Program-made: the position numbers and the translations under genes
NCBI RefSeq assembly: GCF_000381885.1
Contig: NZ_KB907216.1
Span: 1 to 64,000 of the forward strand
From: Actinomadura atramentaria DSM 43919
GTDB taxonomy: Bacteria; Actinomycetota; Actinomycetes; Streptosporangiales; Streptosporangiaceae
Reading direction: 5' to 3'
Length of the DNA: 64,000 bases
Shown here: piece by piece, positions 29,555 to 38,010 of the stretch
Numbering within the stretch: the first letter of the stretch is position 1
Layout: each line of letters opens with the position of its first letter
Notes under the pieces: generated by a model
Databases searched by the model: none
What the model saw: only the letters and a program-made list of their open reading frames with translations
Told to the model about the DNA's origin: nothing

Positions 29555-30313
29555 TCAGGCGGCGTGCGGCTCCGGCTGCGCCGCCAGCACCGCCGCCACC
29601 CGGTCGATGTCGCCGACGCCGACGTGCGGGACGTCCACGAACACCCGCAGCGGCCCCGGCGGCAGCCCCAGCGCGGCCGCCACCCGCACCTGCACGTCAT
29701 AAAGCGGGATATAGGACAGGTACGCCGTGCGTACGTTCTGCGAGCGGAACATCGCCGTCATGACCAGGCGGTAGCCGCGGACGCGGAACGACAGCGCCGT
29801 GATCGGCGGCGACGCCGCGCCCGGCGGGCCGGGATCGGTCAGCGAGATCCAGGCGCTCGTCGTCCACGGGCGGGCGCGCAGCAGCTCCACGACCCAGCGG
29901 AGCTGGCCCGCGCCGTGCGCGTCCGCGGCCTCCGCACGGCCCGCCGGGACGCTCGGGGCGTTCGGCGCGCTCGGGGTGTTCGCCGCGGTCGGGGCGGGCG
30001 CGGGCTCGCCGTACCGCAGCAGGATCGGGTCCTCGCGGCTCAGCGACGCGATCTCGAACATGACCGGCGGGCCCTCCACGATCGGCCCGGGATCGTCCAT
30101 CCCCGCCTCGCCCGCCGCCCAGACGTGGCGGAGCAGCCCGATCCAGGCGTGCCCGCAGGTCTCGTGGCGGCGGACCTCGAACGCCGTCCCGCCCGCCGTG
30201 TCCTCGCCGCCCCTGCCGCCGCGCTCAGTCACCAGCCTCGCCCCAACCGCCGCTCGGGGCGCGGGCTCCGGGAGTGACGCGCTGGTGCGCGCCGAACGCG
30301 CCGCGGCCCTCAC
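29555..30313 (-). CDS. Thymidylate-synthase-fold protein lacking the catalytic Cys
   Basis: 252-residue protein. Residues about 135-235 follow the thymidylate synthase pattern: GQLRWVVELLRARPWTTSAW (strand/helix before the active site), SPPITALSFRVRG (169-180; the TS motif is PPCH..F), FRSQNVRTAYL (189-199; TS has RS.D), and VRVAAALGLPPGPLRVFVDVPHV (TS QL/H-Y region). The nucleophilic Cys is replaced by Ile171. An Ala/Pro-rich loop (about 103-125) replaces part of the TS small domain. It cannot methylate dUMP by the usual mechanism. Starts 16 bases after the DUF2079 gene with GGGGAG, so probably in one operon. Confidence 0.6.
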   Translation of the reverse strand: MRAAARSARTSASLPEPAPRAAVGARLVTERGGRGGEDTAGGTAFEVRRHETCGHAWIGLLRHVWAAGEAGMDDPGPIVEGPPVMFEIASLSREDPILLRYGEPAPAPTAANTPSAPNAPSVPAGRAEAADAHGAGQLRWVVELLRARPWTTSAWISLTDPGPPGAASPPITALSFRVRGYRLVMTAMFRSQNVRTAYLSYIPLYDVQVRVAAALGLPPGPLRVFVDVPHVGVGDIDRVAAVLAAQPEPHAA

Positions 30314-30328
30314 GACTTCTCCCCTCGA

Positions 30329-32173
30329 TTATCGGACAGGGGACGCCGAATGGGTAGGTACCTCTTTCCCGGTCGCCAGCCGGTCCTCGGCGGCCGCGTC
30401 ACCGTGCAGCACGACGTAGCCGTGCGAGCGGTACACCTCCCGGTAGCCGGCGCGCAGCAGCCGCGCGATCCGGTCCCGCTGCGCGGCGGCGGACGGGAAG
30501 GGGAACTCGCGCGCGTCGCCGTCCGCGACCACCCACGCGGCGCGGCGCGGGACGCCGTCCCACAGCAGGACGCGGGCGCGGCCGGTGAGCGCGGGGCCGA
30601 CGTGGTTCGCCGCCTCGACGACGGCACCGTCCGGCACCCTTGCGACGGCGCGCGCGGCGGCGGACGCGCGCGCGTCCCGGACGTACAGGCCCGGCTCGGC
30701 GAGCCGCCGGAACGCGAAGAACGGAACCTGCACGACCGCGCCGACCAGCAGCCCCACCCCCAACAACGCCCCAGGCCGCCGAACCAGCACGCCCACCCGA
30801 TGCGGCGTCCCGAAACCCGACCACACGCGGCCGACCCGCGCCGAGCGCGTCCGCCCGCGCCCGCCCCGTGCGCGCTCTGACGGCGCGCGTCCGAACTGCC
30901 CGCCCTCGGACCGGGCGCCCTGGGACCGGGTGCCCTGGGACCGGGTGCCCTGGGACTGCGCGCCCTTAGACCGCAGGCCCTTAGACCGCGCGCCCCCAGA
31001 CTGCGCACCCCCAGACCACACGCCCCCAGACCGCGCGGAGCGCGTCCGTACGCCGCCGGGCCGGGCGCGGGCCGGGTGCGCGCGGCGGGCGCGGGTGGCG
31101 AGGGCGCGCAGGCGGGACGCGCCGTCGGCGGTGGCGAGGGCGATCACCGCGACGACGAACGCGTTGTAGTGGTAATGCGGCGCCCACCAGTTCTCGAAGC
31201 GGTCCGCGAGCATCCGTTCGGCCAGCATCGGCACGGCGACGAGCGTCACCGGGGACAGCAGCGGGAGCAGGAGGAACGGCGCGACGAGCAGCAGCGCCGT
31301 CAGCAGCTTCTCCGGCGGCGTGCCGAGCGCGGCGAGCGCGTCCCACGGGCGGGCCGCCAGGTGCGCGGCGACGTCCGGCACGTCCGCGCCGAGCCGCCCG
31401 TACGCCCAGTAGTAGCGCGTGTCCCCGCCGAACTCCGCGATGACGACGCGCGAGGCGATCCACGTCGCGGCGAGTCCGGCGGCCGCGAACGCCGCGCCCG
31501 CCCACCGCTCGCCGCGCCGGGTCAGCAGGTACAGCCCGAACCCGACGAGCAGCAGGCCCGTGTCCTCTTTCACGAGCAGCAGCAGGAGCGCCGCGACGCA
31601 GGCCCGTCCGCGCCGCCCCGCGTCCCAGCGCTCCACGAGGTACGCCGACAGCGGCGGGACGAACGCGACCTCGTGGAAGTCGAACGCCAGCGCCTCCGCG
31701 ATCGGCCACGACAGGGCGTACGCCGCCGCGACGGCGTACGCCGCGCGCCGCCCGACGCGCCGCGCGGCGAACCGGTGGACAGGCACGATCGCGAGCGCGA
31801 AGAGAACGGCCTGCGCGACGAGCAGCGTCGCGGGGCCGTCGTGGAGCCGGTAGAACGGCGCGAGCACGGCCAGCAGCGGCGAGAAGTGGTCCCCGAGGAT
31901 GGAGAAGTCCGCCCCGAACCCGTTGTGAACGCCCTTCACCGGTGCGATCGGCGCGCCGAACCGGCTGTACGACCGGACGGCCTGGTCGAAGATGACGAGA
32001 TCGTAGGTGCTCGTCCGGAACGTCCGGAGCCGCAGCAGCGCCAGGACCGTGTAGACCGTCCCGGTCGCGACGACGAGCGCGGCGAGCGGGCCCGGCGGGC
32101 GGCGCGGCGACCGGCGCGGACGGCGCGCGGCGCGCGCGGGCGGTCGCCCCTCCATCGCCACCGCGTCGGCCAC
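30329..32173 (-). CDS. DUF2079 polytopic membrane protein with pentapeptide-repeat loop
   Basis: 614-residue protein. The DUF2079 motifs are TSTYDLVIFDQAVRSYSRFG, then GDHFSPLLAVLAPFYRLHDG and FDFHEVAFVPPL, in an array of about nine membrane segments related to GT-C glycosyltransferases (the Asp/His near the first loop recall that fold). A cytoplasmic or external loop at about 380-424 is nine pentapeptides of SQGTR/SGGAR type, encoded by exact 15-bp units. A final segment (LLGVGLLVGAVVQVPF) and a C-terminal soluble domain of about 120 residues follow. GTG 32173 has TAATTT eight bases upstream. Substrate unknown. Confidence 0.82.
   Translation of the reverse strand: MADAVAMEGRPPARAARRPRRSPRRPPGPLAALVVATGTVYTVLALLRLRTFRTSTYDLVIFDQAVRSYSRFGAPIAPVKGVHNGFGADFSILGDHFSPLLAVLAPFYRLHDGPATLLVAQAVLFALAIVPVHRFAARRVGRRAAYAVAAAYALSWPIAEALAFDFHEVAFVPPLSAYLVERWDAGRRGRACVAALLLLLVKEDTGLLLVGFGLYLLTRRGERWAGAAFAAAGLAATWIASRVVIAEFGGDTRYYWAYGRLGADVPDVAAHLAARPWDALAALGTPPEKLLTALLLVAPFLLLPLLSPVTLVAVPMLAERMLADRFENWWAPHYHYNAFVVAVIALATADGASRLRALATRARRAHPARARPGGVRTRSARSGGVWSGGAQSGGARSKGLRSKGAQSQGTRSQGTRSQGARSEGGQFGRAPSERARGGRGRTRSARVGRVWSGFGTPHRVGVLVRRPGALLGVGLLVGAVVQVPFFAFRRLAEPGLYVRDARASAAARAVARVPDGAVVEAANHVGPALTGRARVLLWDGVPRRAAWVVADGDAREFPFPSAAAQRDRIARLLRAGYREVYRSHGYVVLHGDAAAEDRLATGKEVPTHSASPVR
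30901..31035 (-). repeat. Nine 15-bp units inside the DUF2079 gene
   Basis: Nine contiguous 15-base units such as TGCCCTGGGACCGGG, CGCCCTTAGACCGCA and CGCCCCCAGACCGCG fill 30901-31035 exactly. Neighbouring units are most alike, as expected for slippage or unequal exchange. Encoded residues: (S/R)-(Q/K/G)-G-x-x repeats. Confidence 0.92.
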
Positions 32174-32237
32174 GGATCAGCAAATTAGCAGCGCAACGGC
32201 CGAATATGACGATCCGTGGCCGATCGGCGGCGGCGTG

Positions 32238-34982
32238 TCATCCCGTCGCGCGCCGGACGAGCGGCAGCCGGCCGCGCCCGAACAGCCCCGCGACGAGCGC
32301 CGCGACGGCGGGCACGACGACCACGACCGCGCCGAGCACCGTCCACGGGACGTCGATGATCGTCCCGTGGTGGCCCGCGCCGCCGGTCGTGTCGGCGGTG
32401 AGCGGGATCGCCACCGCCAGCCCGGGGACGAACCCGGCCGCGACGCCGAGCCAGCAGCCGAGCACGGCGACGAACGCCGCCTGCCCCATGAGCAGCAGCC
32501 GCCGGGTGCGCGGCTTCGCGCCGATCGCGGCGAGCGTCGCGAGGTCGGGCCGGGAGTCGGCGGCGGCGAGCCCGGTCGCGAGCAGTGAGCCGCCGAGCGC
32601 GAGCGCGGCGGCCGCGAGCGCCAGCAGGAGCAGGATTCGGCCGTTCCCGCCGGTGTAGCCGCGCTCGACGTACACCGAGCCGTCGTCCGCCGTACCGGCG
32701 ATCCCCGCGACGCGCTCGGTGAGCCGTTCCTGCTCGTCGCGGGTCGTGCGGTGGTCGGCGCGGTCCACGCCGAACGCCGTCACCGTGACGGGCAGGCCGA
32801 CGCGGCGGGCGACGGCGGGCGGGACGATCACCGCGACGTGCGGGTCCTCGGCGACGGCCAGCGCGGGCAGGCGGCGGACGGTCCGCAGCGTGTGCGGCAT
32901 GTCGTTCCGGTACACCGAGACGGTCGCGGCGGTGGTCGTCTCGCCGGGCCGCGCCGCGTCGAACAGCACGACCTTCCCGGCGGTCAGCGCGGCGGCGATC
33001 CGCGGATCGTCGCGGCCGAGCAGCAGCCGGGCCTCGCGCGGCCCGCCGACGACCGTGTCCAGGACGATGGTGCGCTGCCCCTTGCGCTGTTTCACGGCGA
33101 AGGACACGAACGGGCATTCGGTCCCCGGGTGGCACTCCGAGCCCTCGCCCGGCAGGGTGCGCATCGGTGTGACCGGCGCGTCGGCCAACTCGCGGCCGAT
33201 CGCGTCGCGCGTCGCGGCGACGCGCCCGTCCGGCACGCGGACCAGCGCCGACCCGTACGGGAGCTGCGGGCGGTACTCCCGGCGCTCCTGCGCGGCGTCG
33301 CTGGCCCCGCCGATGGCGAGCACCGTGATGCCCGCGACGGCCGCCGTGATCGCGGCGACGGCGGGCGCGGCGCGGCCCCGGTTGCGCGCGCCGTCGCGGA
33401 CGGCGAGGCGCAGCGGGAGCGGGAGCGCCCCCGCGACGCGGCCCGCCAGCCCGACGAGCCACGGCGTGGCCAGCACGCAGCCGACGATGATCGCCGCCGC
33501 GCCGAGCGCGGGCGCGAGCTCGTGCAGCGGGCCGATCCCGCCGAGGCTCAGCGCGGTCCCGGCGGCGACGAGCACGCCACCGATGATCGGCCGGCCCGCG
33601 CGGGACCGCGCGCGGTCGCGGCGGCCCGCGAGCGCGGCGGCCACGTCGGTGCGCGCGGCCTGGAGCGCGGGGACGAGCGCGGCGAGCAGGCCGCTGACCG
33701 CGCCGAGCGCCGCCGTCAGCGCGACCGGGAGCCACGGGACGTCGAACGGGCCGAGCGGAGCGTGGTCCAGGACGTGCGTCCGCGCCGTCGCGGCGACCGC
33801 CGCGACCCCGATCCCGGCGGCGACGCCGAGCAGCGCGCCCGCCGTGCCGAGGACCGCGCCACCCGCGACGACCACCGCGCGCAGGTGGCCGGGCGTCCCG
33901 CCCGCCGCCGCGAGCAGCGCGAGGTCGCGGCGGCGGCGCTGCACGCCGACCGCGAAGGACGGCCCGGCGAGCAGCACGACCTCCAGGATGATCATCGCGA
34001 CGGCGAGCGCGACGACGGCGAGATCGGAACCGCGTGTCCCACTGCCCGGAGGGTCGGGGAGCCCGGACGGCGGATGCAGCACCACCGCGCGGGACAGGAC
34101 GGTGAACCCCGCCCCGTTCAGCGAGCGGACGTCGGCCCAGCTCACGTCGTGTCCGGCGGACAGCAGCCACTCCGTGCGGCCCTCCCGCCCGGCCGGGAAC
34201 GCGCCGGGCGGCGCGACGGCGACCGGACCGGCCGCCCGCGGCAGCGACACGAACCCGGTCAGCCGCTTCGCCTCGCCCTTCGGACCGACCCGGACGGTCG
34301 AACCGATCCGGAAGCCGCGCTCCTCGAACTCGCGGCTGAGCGCGATCTCGTCCGACGCGACCGGCGCACGCCCGGCGGTGACCGAGGCCATGCCGCGCGT
34401 CAGCGGATCACGCAGATCGAGCTGCGTGAGATCGGCCCCGAGCACACCGCGCGGAGTCCGGACCTCGACCTGCCCTCCGGTGGTGACGGGAACGACCCGC
34501 GCCCCATCCCCGAACCTCCCGGCGACGACCCGCGCGACTTCGGCGTCACTCCACGGCCGGACATCACCGTCGCCTTCACCGCCTTCCGCACCACCGCCCG
34601 CTTCGCCGCCCGTCACCGCGACACCGCCCGTCGCGCCGCCGCGCGCGGCACCGCCGTTCGCACCGCCGGTCGCCGTGCCGCCGTTCGGCTCGGCGCCGGG
34701 AGCCGTGCCGTTCTGCTCGGTGTCGGCCGTGCGCTGGTAGCCGGTCGGGTCGACGGCCGAGAACTGCTCGATCGGGACGCGGTCGACGCCGCTCAGCCGC
34801 GCGTCCGCCGTGCCGAGGTTGTTCGGCAGCGACTCGCGCGGCGACCAGTCCGCCGTCCGCGCCAGGACGGCGAACGCGACGATCACCGTGACCGGCAGCG
34901 CGATCATCGCGAGGACGAGCAGCGTCCGTCCGGGGGACCGCGCGGCGTCGCGCCGGGCGATCCGCAGCGTCGCGCGGTTCAC
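32238..34982 (-). CDS. FtsX-type ABC transporter permease (MacB-like)
   Basis: 914-residue permease: an N-terminal membrane segment after VNRATLRIARRDAARSPGR, a large extracytoplasmic domain with a Gly/Thr-rich low-complexity loop (about 100-140), two FtsX cores (helices near 335-480 and 790-905) and a second outer domain. This 1+3, 2+... arrangement is that of actinomycete lipoprotein/antibiotic exporter permeases. GTG 34982 overlaps the ATPase stop (GTGA). The GGAT-type repeats ANGGAARGG and similar come from Gly-rich 15-18 bp units near 34620-34690. Works with the next ATPase under the PadR regulator. Confidence 0.9.
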   Translation of the reverse strand: MNRATLRIARRDAARSPGRTLLVLAMIALPVTVIVAFAVLARTADWSPRESLPNNLGTADARLSGVDRVPIEQFSAVDPTGYQRTADTEQNGTAPGAEPNGGTATGGANGGAARGGATGGVAVTGGEAGGGAEGGEGDGDVRPWSDAEVARVVAGRFGDGARVVPVTTGGQVEVRTPRGVLGADLTQLDLRDPLTRGMASVTAGRAPVASDEIALSREFEERGFRIGSTVRVGPKGEAKRLTGFVSLPRAAGPVAVAPPGAFPAGREGRTEWLLSAGHDVSWADVRSLNGAGFTVLSRAVVLHPPSGLPDPPGSGTRGSDLAVVALAVAMIILEVVLLAGPSFAVGVQRRRRDLALLAAAGGTPGHLRAVVVAGGAVLGTAGALLGVAAGIGVAAVAATARTHVLDHAPLGPFDVPWLPVALTAALGAVSGLLAALVPALQAARTDVAAALAGRRDRARSRAGRPIIGGVLVAAGTALSLGGIGPLHELAPALGAAAIIVGCVLATPWLVGLAGRVAGALPLPLRLAVRDGARNRGRAAPAVAAITAAVAGITVLAIGGASDAAQERREYRPQLPYGSALVRVPDGRVAATRDAIGRELADAPVTPMRTLPGEGSECHPGTECPFVSFAVKQRKGQRTIVLDTVVGGPREARLLLGRDDPRIAAALTAGKVVLFDAARPGETTTAATVSVYRNDMPHTLRTVRRLPALAVAEDPHVAVIVPPAVARRVGLPVTVTAFGVDRADHRTTRDEQERLTERVAGIAGTADDGSVYVERGYTGGNGRILLLLALAAAALALGGSLLATGLAAADSRPDLATLAAIGAKPRTRRLLLMGQAAFVAVLGCWLGVAAGFVPGLAVAIPLTADTTGGAGHHGTIIDVPWTVLGAVVVVVPAVAALVAGLFGRGRLPLVRRATG

Positions 34983-35692
34983 GCGGTCCCCTCCAGCAGC
35001 GACTCGGGCACGCTGCGCCCGGCGCTGTCGATGATCTCGCCGTCCCGCAGGAAGACGACCCGGTCGGCCCACGCCGCGTGCCGCGACTCGTGCGTCACCA
35101 TCAGGCACGCGGCCCCCTCCGTGCAGCGGGAGCGCAGCAGCCGCATGACGTCCTCGCCGGTGCGGCTGTCGAGCGCTCCGGTCGGCTCGTCGGCCAGGAC
35201 GAGCCGCCGGTCCCCCGCGAGGGCGCGGGCGATGGCGACGCGCTGCTGCTGGCCGCCGGACATGTCCTCGGGGAACCGCCCGGCGAGGTCGGCGAGCCCG
35301 AGGTCGGCGAGCGCGGACAGCGCCTCGCGGCGCGCCCGGCGCGCGCGGACGCCGTCCAGTTCGCGCGGGAGCATCACGTTCTCGACGGCGGTCAGGCTCG
35401 GAATCAGGTTGAGGTCCTGGAACACGTAGCCGATGCTGCGGCGGCGCAGCGCCGCGAGGCCCGCCCGCCGCAGCCCGCCGACGTCCACGCCTTCGACGAC
35501 GACCGTGCCGGACGTCGGCGCGTCCAGTCCCCCGGCCAGCGTGAGGAGCGTCGACTTCCCCGACCCGGACGGCCCCATGACGGCGACGAACTCGCCCGGC
35601 CGCACCGCCAGCGAGACACCGCGCAGCGCGTGGACGAGCGATTGCCCGGCCCCGTGCTCCCGGGTGACGTCCCGCATCTCCAGGACGTTCAC
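34979..35692 (-). CDS. ABC transporter ATP-binding protein (LolD/MacB type)
   Basis: 237-residue ATPase: Walker A GPSGSGKST, Q-loop VFQDLNL, signature MSGGQQQRVAIARAL, Walker B LVLADEPTGALD and switch His in MVTHESRH. It powers the FtsX-type permease encoded next (4-base overlap). The GTG start overlaps the stop of the PadR gene by 4 bases, giving a regulator-ATPase-permease operon typical of actinomycete export systems. Confidence 0.95.
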   Translation of the reverse strand: MNVLEMRDVTREHGAGQSLVHALRGVSLAVRPGEFVAVMGPSGSGKSTLLTLAGGLDAPTSGTVVVEGVDVGGLRRAGLAALRRRSIGYVFQDLNLIPSLTAVENVMLPRELDGVRARRARREALSALADLGLADLAGRFPEDMSGGQQQRVAIARALAGDRRLVLADEPTGALDSRTGEDVMRLLRSRCTEGAACLMVTHESRHAAWADRVVFLRDGEIIDSAGRSVPESLLEGTA

Positions 35693-36282
35693 CGCTGCGC
35701 CTCCGCGCTCTCGGCGTCGTCGGCCGCGACCGGGGCCGCCGGCGGCGCGTCGACCGGCCGCACCCGCACCATGTACGCCTCGCAGTGGTCCAGCCAGCGG
35801 ACCTCCGCCTCGGCCCGGAAGATCATGGATTCGAGGACGAGCCGCCAGGCGTGCTCCCCCGGTTCGACGGCGTCGTCCGGCGCGCCGGCCTTGAGCCGGG
35901 TGAGGTCCTGCAGCGACCGCAGCGTCGCGGCGCGCTGTGTCTGGACGACCGTCCGGACGTCCACGCCGGGCGTCGTGACGGCCAGCGCCATCTTGATCGC
36001 CAGCTCGTCGCGGGGCCGGTCGGCCCGGACGACCGGGGTGGCGAACCAGGCGCGCACGTCCTCCTCGCCGGCGGGGGTGATGCGGTAGACGAAGCGGCCC
36101 TCGTCGTCCGCGCCGACCCGGGTGATCAGCTCGTCCCGTTCGAGCCGGGCGAGCGTCGAGTACACCTGACCGATGTTGAGCGGCCATGTGGCTCCGGTGG
36201 AGGACTCGAACTCGGCGCGGAGCTGGTAGCCGTAGCGCGGTCCCTGGGAGAGCAGGGCCAGCAGGCCGTGACGTATGGACAT
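35689..36282 (-). CDS. PadR-family regulator of the ABC exporter
   Basis: 197-residue PadR protein: winged helix IRHGLLALLSQGPRYGYQLRAEFE...NIGQVYSTLARLERDELI (residues 3-55), then the C-terminal dimerisation helices (Vir_act_alpha_C-like) and an acidic Ala/Pro tail. PadR repressors in this position usually sense the exported compound. The start is ATG 36282, with CATACT 8 bases before it and the palindrome GTATGCATAC at 36292-36301, consistent with autoregulation at a leaderless promoter. Confidence 0.93.
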   Translation of the reverse strand: MSIRHGLLALLSQGPRYGYQLRAEFESSTGATWPLNIGQVYSTLARLERDELITRVGADDEGRFVYRITPAGEEDVRAWFATPVVRADRPRDELAIKMALAVTTPGVDVRTVVQTQRAATLRSLQDLTRLKAGAPDDAVEPGEHAWRLVLESMIFRAEAEVRWLDHCEAYMVRVRPVDAPPAAPVAADDAESAEAQR

Positions 36283-36291
36283 GCCTACCAA

Positions 36292-36333
36292 GTATGCATA
36301 CGCAGCATGCTCTAGGCAATACCGAGTATGCAC
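36292..36333. promoter_or_regulatory. Candidate PadR operator
   Basis: GTATGCATAC (36292-36301) is a perfect 10-bp palindrome overlapping the likely -10 region. GTATGCAC (36326-36333) repeats one arm 34 bases upstream. PadR family sites are typically AT-rich palindromes of this kind. Confidence 0.5.
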
Positions 36334-36358
36334 CCCGCGCGTCCCCGGAAACGGCGAC

Positions 36359-36392
36359 GGGCCCGCCGCCCCGGTCAGGGGACGGCGGGCCC
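36359..36392 (-). terminator. Terminator of ilvC
   Basis: GGGCCCGCCG (36359-36368) and CGGCGGGCCC (36383-36392), extended by CCCC/GGGG inside, 22 bases after the ilvC stop. Confidence 0.85.
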
Positions 36393-36413
36393 GGCCGCGC
36401 GTGCGGGCGAACG

Positions 36414-37406
36414 TCAGTCGTTCAGCCAGCTCATCATCGGGCGGAGCGCGCCGCCCGTCTTCTCGATCGGGTGCTCGGCCAGCTCCTGGCGGAACTTGCC
36501 GAACTGCACCTGGCCGCCCTCGAACTCGGCCATCAGCTCCTTGGCGAACTCGCCGGACTGGATCTCGGCGAGGATCTTCTTCATCTCCGCCTTGGTCTCG
36601 GCGTTCACCACGCGCGGGCCGCGCGTGTAGCCGCCGAACTCGGCGGTGTCCGAGACGGACCAGAACATCTTCGACAGCCCGCCCTCGTAGATCAGGTCCA
36701 CGATGAGCTTCATCTCGTGCAGGCACTCGAAGTAGGCGACCTCGGGCTGGTACCCGGCCTCGATCAGGACCTCGAACCCGGTCTTGATCAGCTCGGACAC
36801 GCCGCCGCACAGCACGGCCTGCTCGCCGAACAGGTCGGTCTCGGTCTCCTCGGTGAACGTCGTCTTGATGCCGCCCGCGCGCAGGCCGCCGATGGCCTTG
36901 GCGTAGGCCAGCGCCAGCGGCCAGGCGTTGCCGGACGCGTCGGCCTCGACCGCCACGATCACCGGCACGCCGCGGCCCGCGGTGAACTGGCGGCGGACCA
37001 GGTGGCCCGGGCCCTTCGGCGCGACCATGCAGACGTCCACGCCCGCCGGGGGCTCGATGAGCCCGTAGCGGATGTTGAGCCCGTGGCCGAAGAACAGCGC
37101 GTCGCCCTCGACCAGGGCCGGCTTGATGTCCTTCTCGTAGATCCCGCGCTGGAGGTGGTCCGGCGCGAGGATCATGATCAGGTCGGCCTCCTCGGCGGCC
37201 TCGGCCGGGGTGAGGACGCGCAGGCCCTCCGCCTCGGCCTTCTCCCGGCTCTTGGAGCCCTCGGGGAGGCCGATGCGGACGTCCACGCCCGAGTCGCGCA
37301 GGGACAGCGCGTGCGCGTGCCCCTGGCTGCCGTACCCGATGACGGCGACGTGCTGGCCCTGGATGACGCTCAGGTCCGCGTCGTTGTCGTAGAACATCTC
37401 AGCCAC
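36414..37406 (-). CDS. ilvC: Ketol-acid reductoisomerase
   Basis: 330-residue class I KARI, second step of Val/Ile synthesis: NADPH-binding GYGSQGHAHALSLRDSGV (25-42), APKGPGHLVRR (about 131-141), and the Mg2+ site ETETDLFGEQAVLCGG (about 188-203) and FECLHEMKLIVDL (about 226-238). Third gene of ilvB-ilvN-ilvC; the 74-base gap after ilvN has no evident terminator, so read-through is likely. Confidence 0.98.
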   Translation of the reverse strand: MAEMFYDNDADLSVIQGQHVAVIGYGSQGHAHALSLRDSGVDVRIGLPEGSKSREKAEAEGLRVLTPAEAAEEADLIMILAPDHLQRGIYEKDIKPALVEGDALFFGHGLNIRYGLIEPPAGVDVCMVAPKGPGHLVRRQFTAGRGVPVIVAVEADASGNAWPLALAYAKAIGGLRAGGIKTTFTEETETDLFGEQAVLCGGVSELIKTGFEVLIEAGYQPEVAYFECLHEMKLIVDLIYEGGLSKMFWSVSDTAEFGGYTRGPRVVNAETKAEMKKILAEIQSGEFAKELMAEFEGGQVQFGKFRQELAEHPIEKTGGALRPMMSWLND

Positions 37407-37480
37407 TGTGCTGTTCTGCCTTTCCTGGTGTCAGTGACACGCGTTGTGTGTCGGTCGCGCGGGCCTCGCCCGCCGTCCGG

Positions 37481-38005
37481 TCAGGCGCTGCGCTCGATCG
37501 CGCGCAGCGAGCGGTCGGTGATCGACCGGGCGCCGCGGCCGATGGCCACCATGCCCGACTGGACCAGCTCCTTGATGCCGAACGGCTCCAGGATCCTGAT
37601 CAGCGCGTCCAGTTTCTCGCGGTTGCCGGTCGCCTCGACGGTCACCGCGTCCGGCGCGACGTCGACGACCTTCGCCCGGAAGAGCTGGACGGTCTCCAGC
37701 ACCTGCGAGCGCGTCTCGGCGTCCGCGCGGACCTTGATGAGCACGAGTTCGCGCTGCACCGACGTGCCCGGGTCCAGCTCGACGATCTTCAGGACGTTGA
37801 CGAGCTTGTTGAGCTGCTTGGTGACCTGCTCCAGCGGCAGGCCCTCGACCTTCACCACGATCGTCATCCGGGAGATCTCCGGATGCTCGGTGGTGCCGAC
37901 CGCCAGCGACTCGATGTTGAACCCGCGCCGGGCGAACAGGGCCGCGACCCGCGTGAGGATGCCGGGGGTGTTCTCCACCAGCACCGACAGGGTGTGCTGC
38001 GTCAT
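37481..38005 (-). CDS. ilvN: Acetolactate synthase small (regulatory) subunit
   Basis: 174-residue IlvN: N-terminal ACT domain (HTLSVLVENTPGILTRVAAL, FNIESLAVG) that binds valine for feedback control, and the C-terminal ALS_ss_C domain (LVLIKVRADAETRSQVLE, LEPFGIKELVQSG). It associates with IlvB. ATG 38005 lies 5 bases after the ilvB stop. Confidence 0.97.
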   Translation of the reverse strand: MTQHTLSVLVENTPGILTRVAALFARRGFNIESLAVGTTEHPEISRMTIVVKVEGLPLEQVTKQLNKLVNVLKIVELDPGTSVQRELVLIKVRADAETRSQVLETVQLFRAKVVDVAPDAVTVEATGNREKLDALIRILEPFGIKELVQSGMVAIGRGARSITDRSLRAIERSA

Positions 38006-38010
38006 CGCGG

